From positions 1,993,501 to 2,057,500 of the forward strand of contig NZ_FNTD01000004.1 in NCBI RefSeq assembly GCF_900104815.1: a stretch of 64,000 nucleotides of DNA, written 5' to 3'. The position numbers were made by a program, and so were the translations under genes. This stretch comes from Streptomyces misionensis. Lineage in GTDB: Bacteria > Actinomycetota > Actinomycetes > Streptomycetales > Streptomycetaceae. The notes beneath the pieces were generated by a model. That model had not been told where the DNA came from and ran no database searches. It worked only from the letters and a program-made list of their open reading frames with translations. Positions 1 through 8,703 of the stretch are shown here, piece after piece. The first letter of the stretch is position 1. Every line of letters begins with the position of its first letter.

Positions 1-3000
1 GGTGTAACCGAACTTCTTCAGGTCGGCCGACCGGCTGCCGGCGGGCAGCAGATCGGCGTACGGATGCAGCCGGGCGCCGGTGGTGCCGTTGGCCAGGGTG
101 CGCCGCGGCTGGGCGGGCGTCGGGTGCGGGCGGTGCTCGCCGAGGAGGGCGAGCGCGGCCTCGGGGCCGTGGTCCCGGCGGGCGGCGGCGATCCGGTCGA
201 GGTCCCAGGCCATGGTGCCGACGACGGTACGGCGGGTGCCGCGCACCTGGACCGTGCCCCGCACCAGCAGCAGCCCGCTGTGGAAGACGGTGTACGCGCA
301 GGCCGGGTGGGAGTCCTCGAAGAACGCCAGGTCGACCAGGCCGGAGCCGTCCTCCAGGGTGACGAAGATGATCCGTCTGCCGCTGGCGATCGGCGGGGTC
401 TGGGTCGAGGCCCGCACCCCCGCCACGAGCACCCGCTGCCCGGCCCGCAGCCCGGCCAGGTGCGCCGCGTCGGTCGCGCCGATCTCCCGCAGCAGCCGGT
501 GGTGGTGCTCCATCAGGTGCCGGGAGACGTCGATGCCGAGGCTGTTCAGCTCGGCGCCGAGCGCCTCGCGCCCGGTCATCTCCGGCAGCCCGCTCGGCTC
601 CACCCCGCCGACCGCGCCCGCGATCAGGGGGAGTTGCCCGGTGCCCGCGGACCGGCCGCGGGCGGCCCGGTGGAGCTCGGCGATCTGGAGCAGCAGATCG
701 CGGCGGGTGAGCCGGCCGTCGTGCAGACAGCCCAGCGCGCCGATCTCCGCGAGGCGCTCGGCGACCGGCCGGCTGGGCCGGGCCCGCTGCCAGAGGTCCG
801 ACAGCGAGCCGTACGGCTGTCCCTCCTCGATCCGCGCGCACTCCTGCTCGCCGATCCCGTGCACGGCGGACAGCGCGAGCCGTACGCCCCACTGCCCCCC
901 GTCGGTCTTCTCCACGGTGTGCCGCGCCCGGGAACGGTTGACGTCGACGGGCAGCACCGGCACCCCGCGCCGGCGCGCGTCGGAGACCAGGACCCGCTTG
1001 GGCCACATCCCGGGGTCGTGTTCGAGCAGTCCGGCCAGCAGGAACGCCGGATGGTGCGCCTTGAGCCAGGCGCTCTGCAGGGCCGGTACGGCGAAGGCGA
1101 CGGCGTGCGCCCGGCAGAAGCCGTACGCCCCGAAGGCCTCGACGGTCTTCCACACCTCGTCCCGCACGGCCGCGTCGTAGCCGCGCGCGCGGGCCCGTCG
1201 CTGGAACCACTCCCTGATCTCGGGCAGCCGTTCCTTGTCGCCGAGCGCCCGCCGGGTGATCTCCGCGAAGGCCCGGTCGCACCCGGTCAGCACCCGCAGC
1301 GTCTCGATGATCTGCTCGTGCCAGATGGTCACGCCGTAGGTGTCGGCGAGCACCGGCTCCAGGTCCGGGTGGGCGTACGCCGGCGCGCCGCCGTGGCGGG
1401 CGGCGATGTACCGCTCGGGCATGCCGCCCGCGACCGGGCCGGGGCGGAAGAGGCTGATGTCGGCGATGACGTCCTGCTGGTTGCGCGGCTGCAACCGGGA
1501 CAGCAGGTCCTGCTGGCCGGGCGACTCCAGCTGGAACAGGCCGAGGGTCTGGCTCTCCTGGATCAGCTTGAACGCGAAGACGTCGTCGAGCGGCACCTGC
1601 GCGGGATCGTCCAGGTCGATGCGTTCGCCGGTGGTCCGTTCGATCTCGGCGACGGCATGGGCCATCGCGGACTGCATCCGCACGCCCAGGACGTCGAGCT
1701 TGATGTTGCCGAGCGCCTCGATCTCCTCCTTCGCGGCCATGGCCATGGGGTAGTCGCCCTGCGGGGTGGGCTGCACCGGCAGCCGGTCCAGCAGGGTGGC
1801 GTCGCTGATGACCACACCGCAGGGGTGCATGGCCATGCCGTGGACCAGCGAGTCGAGCCCCTCGGCCAGTTCCCACAGGGGCCCGAACCGGGGCGCCTCG
1901 GCCGCCAGCGCGCGCAGTTCGGGCAGTTCGGCGAGGGCGCCGGTGATGTCGGCGGCGCGCAGGTGCGGGAAGCTCTTGGCGATCCGGTCCACCTCCGCGG
2001 GCGCGATGCCGAGGGCGAGGCCGGTGTCCCGCAGGGCCCGGCGGGCGCGGTAGGTCTCGGGCATGGCGGTGACCGCCACCCGCTCCTTGCCGAACCGTTC
2101 GAAGATCGCGTCGTAGCACTCCAGACGGCGCGCGGACTCCACGTCGATGTCGATGTCGGGCAGCGAGGCCCGGCGCACGCTGAGGAAGCGTTCGAACAGC
2201 AGGTGGTGGTCGAGCGGGTTGGCGGTGGCGATGCCCAGCGCGTGGCAGACCAGGGAACCGGCGCCCGAGCCGCGGGCCGCGACCCGGATGCCCTTCGCCC
2301 GGATGTCGGCGACGACCTGGCCGACGGCGAGGAAGTACGAGTCGTAACGCAGCCGGGAGATCACGGCGAGTTCCTCGTCGAGGCGGGCGAGCGCCGCCGG
2401 GTCCCGGTCGAGGCCCCGCCGGGCGAGGCCCTCCTCGCTGCGCCGGCGCAGCAGCCGGGCGGCGCCGTCGGCTCCGGGTTCGGCGCCGAACAGGGCGGGC
2501 TCCGGGAAGTGCGGGGTGCCCAGGCCCAGGTCGGGGCCGGGGTCGAGGGTGCACTCGGCGGCCGTGGCGGCGGTGTCCGCGAGCAGCCGGCGGGCCCGCC
2601 GCTCGTCGGCTCCGGCGCACTCGGCGACCATCCGGGCGAGGACCGTCATCTCCCGCTCGCCCTTGAGCCAGCGCTGCCCGCTGTCCAGGCGGCGGCGGTC
2701 GATGGGCCGCAGCAGCCGGGCGGCGTCCAGGACGTCGGCGAGGCGGTGCTGGCCGGGGTCGGCGTAGCGGACGGCGTTGGACAGGACGGCGGTGGTGCCG
2801 GTGCGGTCGGCGAGCGCGAGGGTGCGGGCGGCGAGCCGCAGGGACCCCGGACCGATGCCCGAACGTTTCTGCGCAACGGCTTCCAGCCGGACCTCCCGCC
2901 CGAAGATCTCCCGCCAGGGCGCCAGCAGCCGCACCGCGACGTCCTCCCGGCCCACCGCCAGCGCCCGCACCGGCTCCGAGAGCGGGCCGAGCAGGACGAT

Positions 3001-3432
3001 CAGGCCGGGGCCGCCGTGCTCCCGCAGCGCGGTCCACGGCACCACGGGGGCCGTGCCGCCGAGCGCGTCGGCATGGGCGGCCGAGGTGATGCGGCACAGC
3101 CGCGCCCACCCCTCCCGGTCCCGGGCGAGCAGCACGACCCGCAGCGGCGGCTCGACCACGTGGGCGCCACCGCGCGCCGGGGTGCGCCGGCGCTGGGCGG
3201 GCGGCGGCGGGGCGATCCCCTCCACCGCGAGATCGACGCCGAGGACCGGCCGCACCCCTTCCTTCGCACACGCCCGTACGAATCGGACGACGCCGGTGAC
3301 CGTGTCCCGGTCGGTGAGCGCGAGCGCCTCCGCCCCCCGCTCAGCCGCCCTGCGCACCAGCTGCTCCGGGTGCGCGGCGCCATAGCGGGCGGAGTAACCG
3401 GACGCGACATGCAGATGAGCGAAGCCCGCCAT
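1..3432 (-). CDS. dnaE2: Error-prone DNA polymerase DnaE2 (3' end off the window)
   Basis: C-family replicative-type polymerase alpha subunit used for SOS mutagenic translesion synthesis. 1144 codons are visible and no stop is reached, so the extreme C-terminus is missing. Order: PHP domain (from HLHV at residues 6-9), polymerase core with catalytic aspartates in PDIDID (D426, D428, D430) and D580 (KLDVLG), helix-hairpin and OB-like C-terminal parts. The conserved PHP motif TDHD reads TDRD at 40-43, so that metal site is probably inactive. The ATG is preceded by a GGGAGG ribosome site. A LexA box lies 54 bp upstream. The family assignment rests on the C-family core, the SOS box and the Streptomyces context; DnaE1 is the alternative but is unlikely next to an SOS box. 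Confidence 0.9.
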   Translation of the reverse strand, partial: MAGFAHLHVASGYSARYGAAHPEQLVRRAAERGAEALALTDRDTVTGVVRFVRACAKEGVRPVLGVDLAVEGIAPPPPAQRRRTPARGGAHVVEPPLRVVLLARDREGWARLCRITSAAHADALGGTAPVVPWTALREHGGPGLIVLLGPLSEPVRALAVGREDVAVRLLAPWREIFGREVRLEAVAQKRSGIGPGSLRLAARTLALADRTGTTAVLSNAVRYADPGQHRLADVLDAARLLRPIDRRRLDSGQRWLKGEREMTVLARMVAECAGADERRARRLLADTAATAAECTLDPGPDLGLGTPHFPEPALFGAEPGADGAARLLRRRSEEGLARRGLDRDPAALARLDEELAVISRLRYDSYFLAVGQVVADIRAKGIRVAARGSGAGSLVCHALGIATANPLDHHLLFERFLSVRRASLPDIDIDVESARRLECYDAIFERFGKERVAVTAMPETYRARRALRDTGLALGIAPAEVDRIAKSFPHLRAADITGALAELPELRALAAEAPRFGPLWELAEGLDSLVHGMAMHPCGVVISDATLLDRLPVQPTPQGDYPMAMAAKEEIEALGNIKLDVLGVRMQSAMAHAVAEIERTTGERIDLDDPAQVPLDDVFAFKLIQESQTLGLFQLESPGQQDLLSRLQPRNQQDVIADISLFRPGPVAGGMPERYIAARHGGAPAYAHPDLEPVLADTYGVTIWHEQIIETLRVLTGCDRAFAEITRRALGDKERLPEIREWFQRRARARGYDAAVRDEVWKTVEAFGAYGFCRAHAVAFAVPALQSAWLKAHHPAFLLAGLLEHDPGMWPKRVLVSDARRRGVPVLPVDVNRSRARHTVEKTDGGQWGVRLALSAVHGIGEQECARIEEGQPYGSLSDLWQRARPSRPVAERLAEIGALGCLHDGRLTRRDLLLQIAELHRAARGRSAGTGQLPLIAGAVGGVEPSGLPEMTGREALGAELNSLGIDVSRHLMEHHHRLLREIGATDAAHLAGLRAGQRVLVAGVRASTQTPPIASGRRIIFVTLEDGSGLVDLAFFEDSHPACAYTVFHSGLLLVRGTVQVRGTRRTVVGTMAWDLDRIAAARRDHGPEAALALLGEHRPHPTPAQPRRTLANGTTGARLHPYADLLPAGSRSADLKKFGYT

Positions 3433-3485
3433 GCCGCACCTCCCTCACACCCACCCCTTTTCAGCCATTCCATCCGATACGTTCA

Positions 3486-3501
3486 TCGTACGCTCGTTCG
3501 A
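3486..3501. promoter_or_regulatory. LexA (SOS) box upstream of dnaE2
   Basis: The sequence reads TCGTAC-GCTC-GTTCGA, one mismatch from the actinobacterial/Bacillus LexA consensus TCGAAC-N4-GTTCGA. It lies 54 bp upstream of the dnaE2 start codon, where it would overlap the promoter. A second half site (TCGAAC) lies at 3539-3544 but lacks the partner half. Confidence 0.8.
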
Positions 3502-3616
3502 ATACTGTAACCCCATCGCCGCCGGTCAGCGACTTCATTCGAACAAGTAGGCGATCAATCGCGAGGAGTGAGCGGTGGCCGGAACGGGACGGCGCGAGGA
3601 GCGGGGGCGGAGACGA

Positions 3617-3653
3617 CGACGCCCCGCCCCGGGGAGACCGGGGCGGGGCGTCG
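3617..3653 (-). terminator. Intrinsic terminator after the first S1 protease
   Basis: A perfect 14-bp GC-rich inverted repeat (3617-3630 / 3640-3653) with a 9-nt loop lies just beyond the protease stop codon. It separates the protease transcript from dnaE2. No clear U-tract follows, as is usual in Streptomyces. Confidence 0.75.
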
Positions 3654-3673
3654 GGAGGGGAACCGGGTGACGG

Positions 3674-4756
3674 TCAGCCGATCTCGGTGCCCGTGGCCGT
3701 CAGGGCCGCGGTGACCGGCTGGAAGAAGGTCTCGCCGCCGGAGGTGCAGTCACCGCTGCCGCCGGAGGTCAGACCGATCGCCTCGCTGCCGGAGAACAGG
3801 GAGCCGCCACTGTCGCCGGGCTCGGCGCAGACGTCGGTCTGGATCAGCCCGCCGACCGTGCCCTCCTGGTAGTTCACGGTGGCGTTCAGGCCGGTGACCG
3901 TGCCGTCGTGCACATGGGTCGTGGACCCGCTGCGCGTGACCTTCATGCCCACCGTGGCCTCGGCCGCACCGGTGATCTTCTGGGTCGAGCCGTCGTACAG
4001 GTCGACCTCACTCGGGTGGTCGGCGCCCGAGGTGTACTTGACCAGACCGTAGTCGGTGCCCGGGAAGTGGGACTCCGCGTTCTGCCCGATCTCGTTGCCG
4101 TCGGCGTCCGACCAGCTGGAGATGGACGCGGTGCAGTGCCCGGCGGTCAGGAAGTACGGCTGCCCGCCCTTGACCACGTTGAAGCCGAGCGAGCAGCGGC
4201 CGCCGGAGCCGTTGATGGCGTCGCCGCCGGCGATGAAGGGCTTGAACTCCGTTTGGGAGCGCTTCAGTTCGACCTTGCCGCCGAGCCCCTCGACCACCTT
4301 GCTCAGCTTGGCCCAGCGCGCGCCGGTGACCGACTTGTCGGCCGTGACGACCACCTTGTTCGACACCGGGTCGGTGGCCCAGGACGTGCCCGGGATGGTC
4401 GCGTCCTTCTTCAGCGTCGCGCGGGCGCCGTCGAGTTCGGCGAGCGAGTGGGCGACGATTCTGGCCTTGGCGCCCGCGGCCTCGACGGTCTTCGCGGCGG
4501 TCTCGTCGAGCACGTTGACGACGAGACTCTTGGCCTTGGCGTCGTAGTAGCTGCCCGCGGCGCCGCCACCGAGGTGCGAACTCAGCGTGGAGGCCAGGTT
4601 CGCGGCCGCCGGAGCGGACAGCGGCCGGGGCTGCGCCACGGACTTCGCGGGCTCGCTGGCGTTCGCATTCTGCAAGGTGACTCCTGCCACGGCCAGCGCG
4701 GCGATGCCCGCGCCGGTCATGACGAGCCGCCGCCGGGGTATGCGTCGGTGCTTCAA
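3674..4756 (-). CDS. Secreted S1-family serine protease (streptogrisin-like)
   Basis: Extracellular chymotrypsin-like endopeptidase made as a prepro-enzyme of 360 aa. A Sec-type signal with basic n-region (KHRRIPRRR) and hydrophobic core spans residues 1-34. An alpha-lytic-protease-type propeptide follows to about 174, and the mature enzyme probably begins at IAGGDAI (175). The catalytic triad is H207 (TAGHC), D235 (GTDYGL) and S316 (GDSGG); Cys pairs match streptogrisins. The start is a TTG at 4756, chosen because AGGAGG lies 7 nt upstream and longer in-frame versions lack both a ribosome site and a signal peptide. It is a paralogue of the protease at 5097-5996, each gene having its own terminator. 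Confidence 0.9.
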   Translation of the reverse strand: MKHRRIPRRRLVMTGAGIAALAVAGVTLQNANASEPAKSVAQPRPLSAPAAANLASTLSSHLGGGAAGSYYDAKAKSLVVNVLDETAAKTVEAAGAKARIVAHSLAELDGARATLKKDATIPGTSWATDPVSNKVVVTADKSVTGARWAKLSKVVEGLGGKVELKRSQTEFKPFIAGGDAINGSGGRCSLGFNVVKGGQPYFLTAGHCTASISSWSDADGNEIGQNAESHFPGTDYGLVKYTSGADHPSEVDLYDGSTQKITGAAEATVGMKVTRSGSTTHVHDGTVTGLNATVNYQEGTVGGLIQTDVCAEPGDSGGSLFSGSEAIGLTSGGSGDCTSGGETFFQPVTAALTATGTEIG

Positions 4757-4950
4757 CTCACGTCCTCCTGTGGGGGATGGCCATGCGGGTTGTGGGGACC
4801 CGACGACCTGAAGGCTGGTTGACGGGCGCCCACTCTTCCGAACCCCACAGGGGACACACAAGACCGACTTCCGGACGCGCGTGGCAACGGCTTGCGTACA
4901 CCTGTTCCCGCCTGACCGTCCGTCACCGCCCAGGGAATTTCGCGCCGCAA

Positions 4951-4979
4951 ACACTACGAGCGAGTAACACTCACCCCAA
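4951..4979 (-). promoter_or_regulatory. Candidate vegetative promoter of the 3674-4756 protease
   Basis: Reading on the minus strand, TTGGGG and TAGTGT are separated by exactly 17 bp, resembling a HrdB-type promoter. It would give a 5' leader of about 190 nt before the TTG start. Only the hexamers support it. Confidence 0.35.
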
Positions 4980-5037
4980 CGTGACCGGAGCGCATGGCTT
5001 GTTCCTTTCCCCTTCCTTCACGCCCCGGGCACGAAGA

Positions 5038-5069
5038 AGCCCCCGCACACACGGATGTGTGCGGGGGCT
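5038..5069 (-). terminator. Intrinsic terminator after the second S1 protease
   Basis: A perfect 14-bp stem (5038-5051 / 5056-5069) with a 4-nt loop sits 27 bp beyond the stop codon of the 5097-5996 protease. Confidence 0.8.
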
Positions 5070-5096
5070 CGCCACGACCGTGGCCGGAGCGGGGGG

Positions 5097-5996
5097 TCAG
5101 GGAAGCGTGACGCCGTAGTAGCTCAGGGCCTCGGTGACCGGCTGGAAGAAGGTCGTGCCGCCGGAGGTGCAGTCGCCGCTGCCGCCGGAGGTCAGACCGT
5201 AGGCCGTGGAGCCGTTGTACAGCGGGCCGCCGCTGTCGCCGCCCTCGGCGCAGACCGTGGTCTGGATCAGGCCGGAGACGATGCCGTCGCTGCCGTAGTT
5301 GACGGTGGCGTTGAGCGCGGTGACCTTGCCGCTGTGCGTACCGGTGGTGGAGCCGCGCCGGTAGACGGTCTGGCCCACACTCGGGGTGGCCGCGCTGGAG
5401 ATGGTCTGGCTGCCGACCGCGCTCGGGTGCGCGATCGAGGAGTTGGTGTACTTGACCAGGGCGAAGTCATTGCCCGGGAAGCTGTAGCCCACGTTGGTGC
5501 CCAGCGTGGTGGTGTGCCCGGAGTTGCTGTACCAGGTGGAGGCGACCTGGCCGCAGTGTCCGGCGGTCAGGAAGTAGTACGTGCTGCCGCTGTGCACGTT
5601 GAAGCCGAGCGAACAGCGGTACTGGCCGCCGTAGATGGCGTCGCCGCCGCTGATCAGCGGCTTGAACGTGCCGGCCGTGTGCTTGATGGTGAGCGCGCCC
5701 GCGTCGGTGCCGGCCTGCTTCTTGATCTTGGCGATCTCGGCCTGGGAGACCGTGCTGTCGACGGTGACGACGACACGGTTGGTCGCGGGGTCGACGGCCC
5801 AGGCGGTGCCGGGGACGTCCGCCTTCATCACCGAGTCGCTCGCCTGGGTGAGCTGTGCGGTGCTGAACGGGTGGGCCTCGCTCGCGTTCGCGGTGGGGGC
5901 GGCGAACGCGGCCGCGGCCAGGAAGCCCGCGGCCACGGCGACCAGCCGGGTCCGTCTCGCCGTACCGCCGCGGGGAGTGGTGCGCTTGATCCTCAC
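5097..5996 (-). CDS. Secreted S1-family serine protease, streptogrisin B-like
   Basis: Prepro-endopeptidase of 299 aa. The signal peptide spans roughly residues 1-38 ([10 protein letters not shown]), then a short propeptide of about 75 aa, then a mature domain that very likely begins after L114 (ISGGDAIYG), as in streptogrisin B. Triad: H147 (TAGHC), D177 (GNDFAL), S255 (GDSGGP). The shorter propeptide and the mature sequence are closer to SprB than the neighbouring paralogue is. The GTG start at 5996 follows GGAGGG by 9-10 nt. The same reading frame stays open far upstream, but that part belongs to the broken DUF1684 gene and is not an extension of the protease. Confidence 0.9.
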   Translation of the reverse strand: MRIKRTTPRGGTARRTRLVAVAAGFLAAAAFAAPTANASEAHPFSTAQLTQASDSVMKADVPGTAWAVDPATNRVVVTVDSTVSQAEIAKIKKQAGTDAGALTIKHTAGTFKPLISGGDAIYGGQYRCSLGFNVHSGSTYYFLTAGHCGQVASTWYSNSGHTTTLGTNVGYSFPGNDFALVKYTNSSIAHPSAVGSQTISSAATPSVGQTVYRRGSTTGTHSGKVTALNATVNYGSDGIVSGLIQTTVCAEGGDSGGPLYNGSTAYGLTSGGSGDCTSGGTTFFQPVTEALSYYGVTLP

Positions 5997-6209
5997 TTCT
6001 CGTTCCCTCCAAGGGAAGTAGGGGGCCCGCGTGGGGTCGGGGCCCGGTGAGGCGCAGCCAGGGGTGCCACCGGATTGCGATGTACATGTCCCTGACAACC
6101 GCTGAACGGGAGTATTCGGCCGAACGCCCGGTAGGCACAAGGGTGCCTTTCGGCCGTCGGACTTTAGACCTCCTTTGCCCAAAGGCCGCCGCGCCGTGGC
6201 GTTCCGGCG

Positions 6210-6999
6210 CCCAAGCGGCGTCCGCTCCCCCGCCCGAACGGCCACGTCCGGCGTGTCGCCGGGCGGCGGGAAGGGGCACGGTGCGTGCTCGGCGCAGGCG
6301 CGGGGCGGGAGTCGGGCGCGGGGGGAGCCGGCGGTCGTACGGCCCTCGCCGCCCGGCGCGTCCACGTACGGGAAGCGGAACCGGAAGCCGCCGTCTTCGC
6401 TGGTGGCGTCGGCGAGGACCGCCCACGGCGGCCCCTCCCCCGGCACGCCGCCCTCAGCGTCCGCCCGACACCGCCCGGGGCGAAGGAGGGTTCCCCGGCG
6501 GGGACGGACCCACGGGCGCGGCCGTCCGCGTCGCCGACCCGTACGGTGCGCCGCGCGTCGTACGCCGCGAAGCCGCCCGGCACTGCCCGGCACTGCCCGG
6601 CCGGGGTCGTACGCGGTGGCCTCGAAGCCCCGAAAGGCCCGGCGGGTCCCGGCTCCGAAGTCGCGGACCCGCACCCCCCGGACGCCCTCGCGGACCAGCA
6701 CCACCCGTCGCCCCTGCCGAGCCGGACGCGCCCGGCGGCCTCCGGGCCACCACCGGCGACCAGCCGGATCTCCCCGTGGAAGGGCCGGCGGTGCACCCGC
6801 GGCCCGTCGGCCCCGGCGGCCGCCGGCACAACACCCTGACCGTCCGCCACCCGGTTCCCCGGAATGTCCGGAAGTCGCCCCTCCGGATGGTCTTCCGGCC
6901 AAGGGTGGCGGTCAGGGCGAGCGGCCCGCAGGGGGCCGTGACCGACTCCTCCCGCTTCCGGCGCCGCCGCTTCCCGTCGTCGGCGGCGCCGGTGGTCAC
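6210..6999 (-). pseudogene. DUF1684 protein gene broken by at least four frameshifts
   Basis: A DUF1684-like protein is readable only by changing frame. From the GTG at 6999 one frame gives the N-terminus (VTAPCGPLAL). A second frame from about 6897 gives [13 protein letters not shown] and GRPF-like [12 protein letters not shown] third from about 6710 gives VVLVREG and [14 protein letters not shown]. The second frame returns near 6590 with [16 protein letters not shown]. The third returns near 6450 with WAVLADATS and [14 protein letters not shown]. The normal stop is also lost. The GTG overlaps the stop of the upstream oxidoreductase, so the gene was once translationally coupled to it. DUF1684 proteins have no firmly known reaction. 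Sequencing error is the alternative, but neighbouring genes of equal GC content are intact. Confidence 0.8.
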
Positions 7000-7916
7000 G
7001 CCATCTCCTCCTTCTGTCCGCCGGTTCGGTGGGTGGCGTTCTCCCCCCGGGCCAGGCCCAGGTGCTCGCGCAGGGTGGCGCCGGGATAGAAGGTGCGGAA
7101 CAGGCCGCGGTGCTGGAGCAGCGCCACCGTGCCGTTGACCAGGCGTTCCAGATCGCGGCGCGGCTCGACGGGGACCAGGTGGAAGCCGTCGGCGGCCCCC
7201 TCGGTGTGCCAGGCGGCGACCAGCTCCGCGAGGTCGACCGGCCCGCCCCGGTACAGCGGGCCCATCGGGCTGGGCCGGGGCCCGCCTCCGCCGTGCCCCG
7301 GTTCGGCCGCCTGCTCACCGCCGCCGAGGTCGACGCGCAGGCTCACCAGGACCCGCAGCGCGGCCGGATCGCGTCCCGACGCGGTCGCCGTCGACCGCAG
7401 TTCGTCGCAGACGGCGGCGGCCTGCGCCGGGGTCTCGGCGGGCACCAGGGCCACGTCCGCGTACCGGGCGGCGGCCGTCCGGCCCTGCTTCGTGTCCGCG
7501 TCGACCACGCGGACGGGGTGACCGTGCGGGGGCCGGGACACCGGCCCGGCGACCCGGCGGGCGGGCGGCCGGGCCCCGGCCCGCGGCACCACGATCCGCC
7601 AGCCGGCCCGGCCCCGGCCGATCCAGTCCGCTCCGGCCAGGGCGGCCGGCGCCGGCCAGGGTTCGGCGAGGGCGGGCACCAGCCCGATCCGCCGGGTCGC
7701 CGGCACCACCCGGCCCAGCAGGTCCAGCGCCTCGGACCCGGGCCGCCCGGCCGGGTCGCCCAGGGTCACGAAGTCCAGCCGGCCGTGCTCGGCGAGCCGT
7801 GCCAGCTCCGCGTACGGCCCGGCGCCGGGGCCCTCGGGCGGCTCGACGGCGGCGGCCAGATGCAGCATCCCCCGCCGGTACCGCCCGCTCGTCCGCCCGG
7901 CCGGTCCCGTCCTCAC
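6996..7916 (-). CDS. Luciferase-like flavin-dependent monooxygenase, internally deleted (probably non-functional)
   Basis: 306-aa member of the bacterial luciferase-like (LLM) flavin oxidoreductases, of the NtaA/SnaA type that attack sulfur or nitrogen compounds. The N-terminal strand (LHLAAAV, LDFVTLGD), RIGLVP and the C-terminal part (LYRGGPVDLAEL, DGFHLVP, FRTFYPG) are well kept. Between GRAGWRIVV and PPHGHPVRVVDA only about 25 residues remain where relatives have roughly 90-110, including the LWDSWEDDA region; this looks like an in-frame deletion. The GTG start overlaps the stop of the ABC ATPase gene (GTGA); an alternative ATG lies at 7868. It ends overlapping the DUF1684 pseudogene start. 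Flavin binding is doubtful in this form. Confidence 0.75.
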   Translation of the reverse strand: MRTGPAGRTSGRYRRGMLHLAAAVEPPEGPGAGPYAELARLAEHGRLDFVTLGDPAGRPGSEALDLLGRVVPATRRIGLVPALAEPWPAPAALAGADWIGRGRAGWRIVVPRAGARPPARRVAGPVSRPPHGHPVRVVDADTKQGRTAAARYADVALVPAETPAQAAAVCDELRSTATASGRDPAALRVLVSLRVDLGGGEQAAEPGHGGGGPRPSPMGPLYRGGPVDLAELVAAWHTEGAADGFHLVPVEPRRDLERLVNGTVALLQHRGLFRTFYPGATLREHLGLARGENATHRTGGQKEEMA

Positions 7917-8674
7917 AGCACCTTCGCCAGGAACGCCCGCGTGCGCTCCTCGCGCGGTGCGGCCAGCACCGCCTCGGGCGGCCCCTGTTCGACGATCCGC
8001 CCGTCGGCCATGAACACCACCGTGTCGGCGACCTCCCGCGCGAACGCGATCTCATGGGTGACGACGATCATCGTGGTGCCCTGGGCGGCGAGATCGCGGA
8101 TGACGTCCAGCACCTCGCCGACCAGCTCGGGATCGAGCGCCGAGGTCGGCTCGTCGAAGAGCAGCAGCCGGGGCTCCAGCGCCAGCGCCCGGGCGATGGC
8201 GACGCGTTGCTGCTGCCCGCCGGACAACTGCGCGGGGTACGCGTCGGACTTGTCCGCCAGCCCCACCCGGGCGAGCAGCCGGTGCGCCAGCGCCACCGCC
8301 TGCGCGCGAGGCCGCTTCAGCGCGGACACCGGCGCCTCGACCACGTTGTCCAGGACGGTGAGATGGGGGAAGAGCCGGAAGTTCTGGAAGACGAAGCCGA
8401 TCTTGGTGCGCCGGCGCAGCACCTCGCGCTCGGGCAGCTCGTACAGCCGGTCGCCGGTGCGCCGGTAACCGACCGGCGCGCCGTCCACCGTGATCTCGCC
8501 CCGGTCCGCCTTCTCCAGGTGGTTGATGGTGCGCAGCAGCGTGGACTTGCCGGAGCCGGAGGGCCCGAGCACGACGGTCACCTCGCCGGTGCGGACCTGG
8601 AGGTCGATGCCCTTGAGGACGTCGAGCGAGCCGAAGCTCTTGTGCACCGACCTGATGTCGACCATGACGGTCAT
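7913..8674 (-). CDS. Polar amino acid-type ABC transporter ATP-binding protein
   Basis: 253-aa cytoplasmic ATPase driving uptake through the permease at 10458-11315. Walker A GPSGSGKST (37-45), Q-loop Q97 (VFQNF), signature LSGGQQQ (150-156), Walker B LLLFDEP (170-176) and H-loop H207 are all intact, and the sequence is of the GlnQ/HisP class. The ATG at 8674 is preceded by AAAGGA. The gene lies 29 bp downstream of the FAD/NAD(P)-binding protein and overlaps the oxidoreductase downstream. The presence of a flavin oxidoreductase and a Cys-ending leader nearby suggests a sulfur-containing substrate (cystine, methionine derivative or sulfonate); that is inference. Confidence 0.9.
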   Translation of the reverse strand: MTVMVDIRSVHKSFGSLDVLKGIDLQVRTGEVTVVLGPSGSGKSTLLRTINHLEKADRGEITVDGAPVGYRRTGDRLYELPEREVLRRRTKIGFVFQNFRLFPHLTVLDNVVEAPVSALKRPRAQAVALAHRLLARVGLADKSDAYPAQLSGGQQQRVAIARALALEPRLLLFDEPTSALDPELVGEVLDVIRDLAAQGTTMIVVTHEIAFAREVADTVVFMADGRIVEQGPPEAVLAAPREERTRAFLAKVL

Positions 8675-8703
8675 GAATCGATTCCTTTGTGTGTGAAGGG
8701 CGT

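Noticed and set aside
64..3510. 1148-codon open frame on the plus strand
   Set aside because: It is the antisense of dnaE2. Its product is Gly/Pro/Arg/Ala-rich without domains, while the minus strand encodes a clear polymerase.
3535..3550. Second LexA box upstream of dnaE2
   Set aside because: Only the TCGAAC half is present; the partner half is absent.
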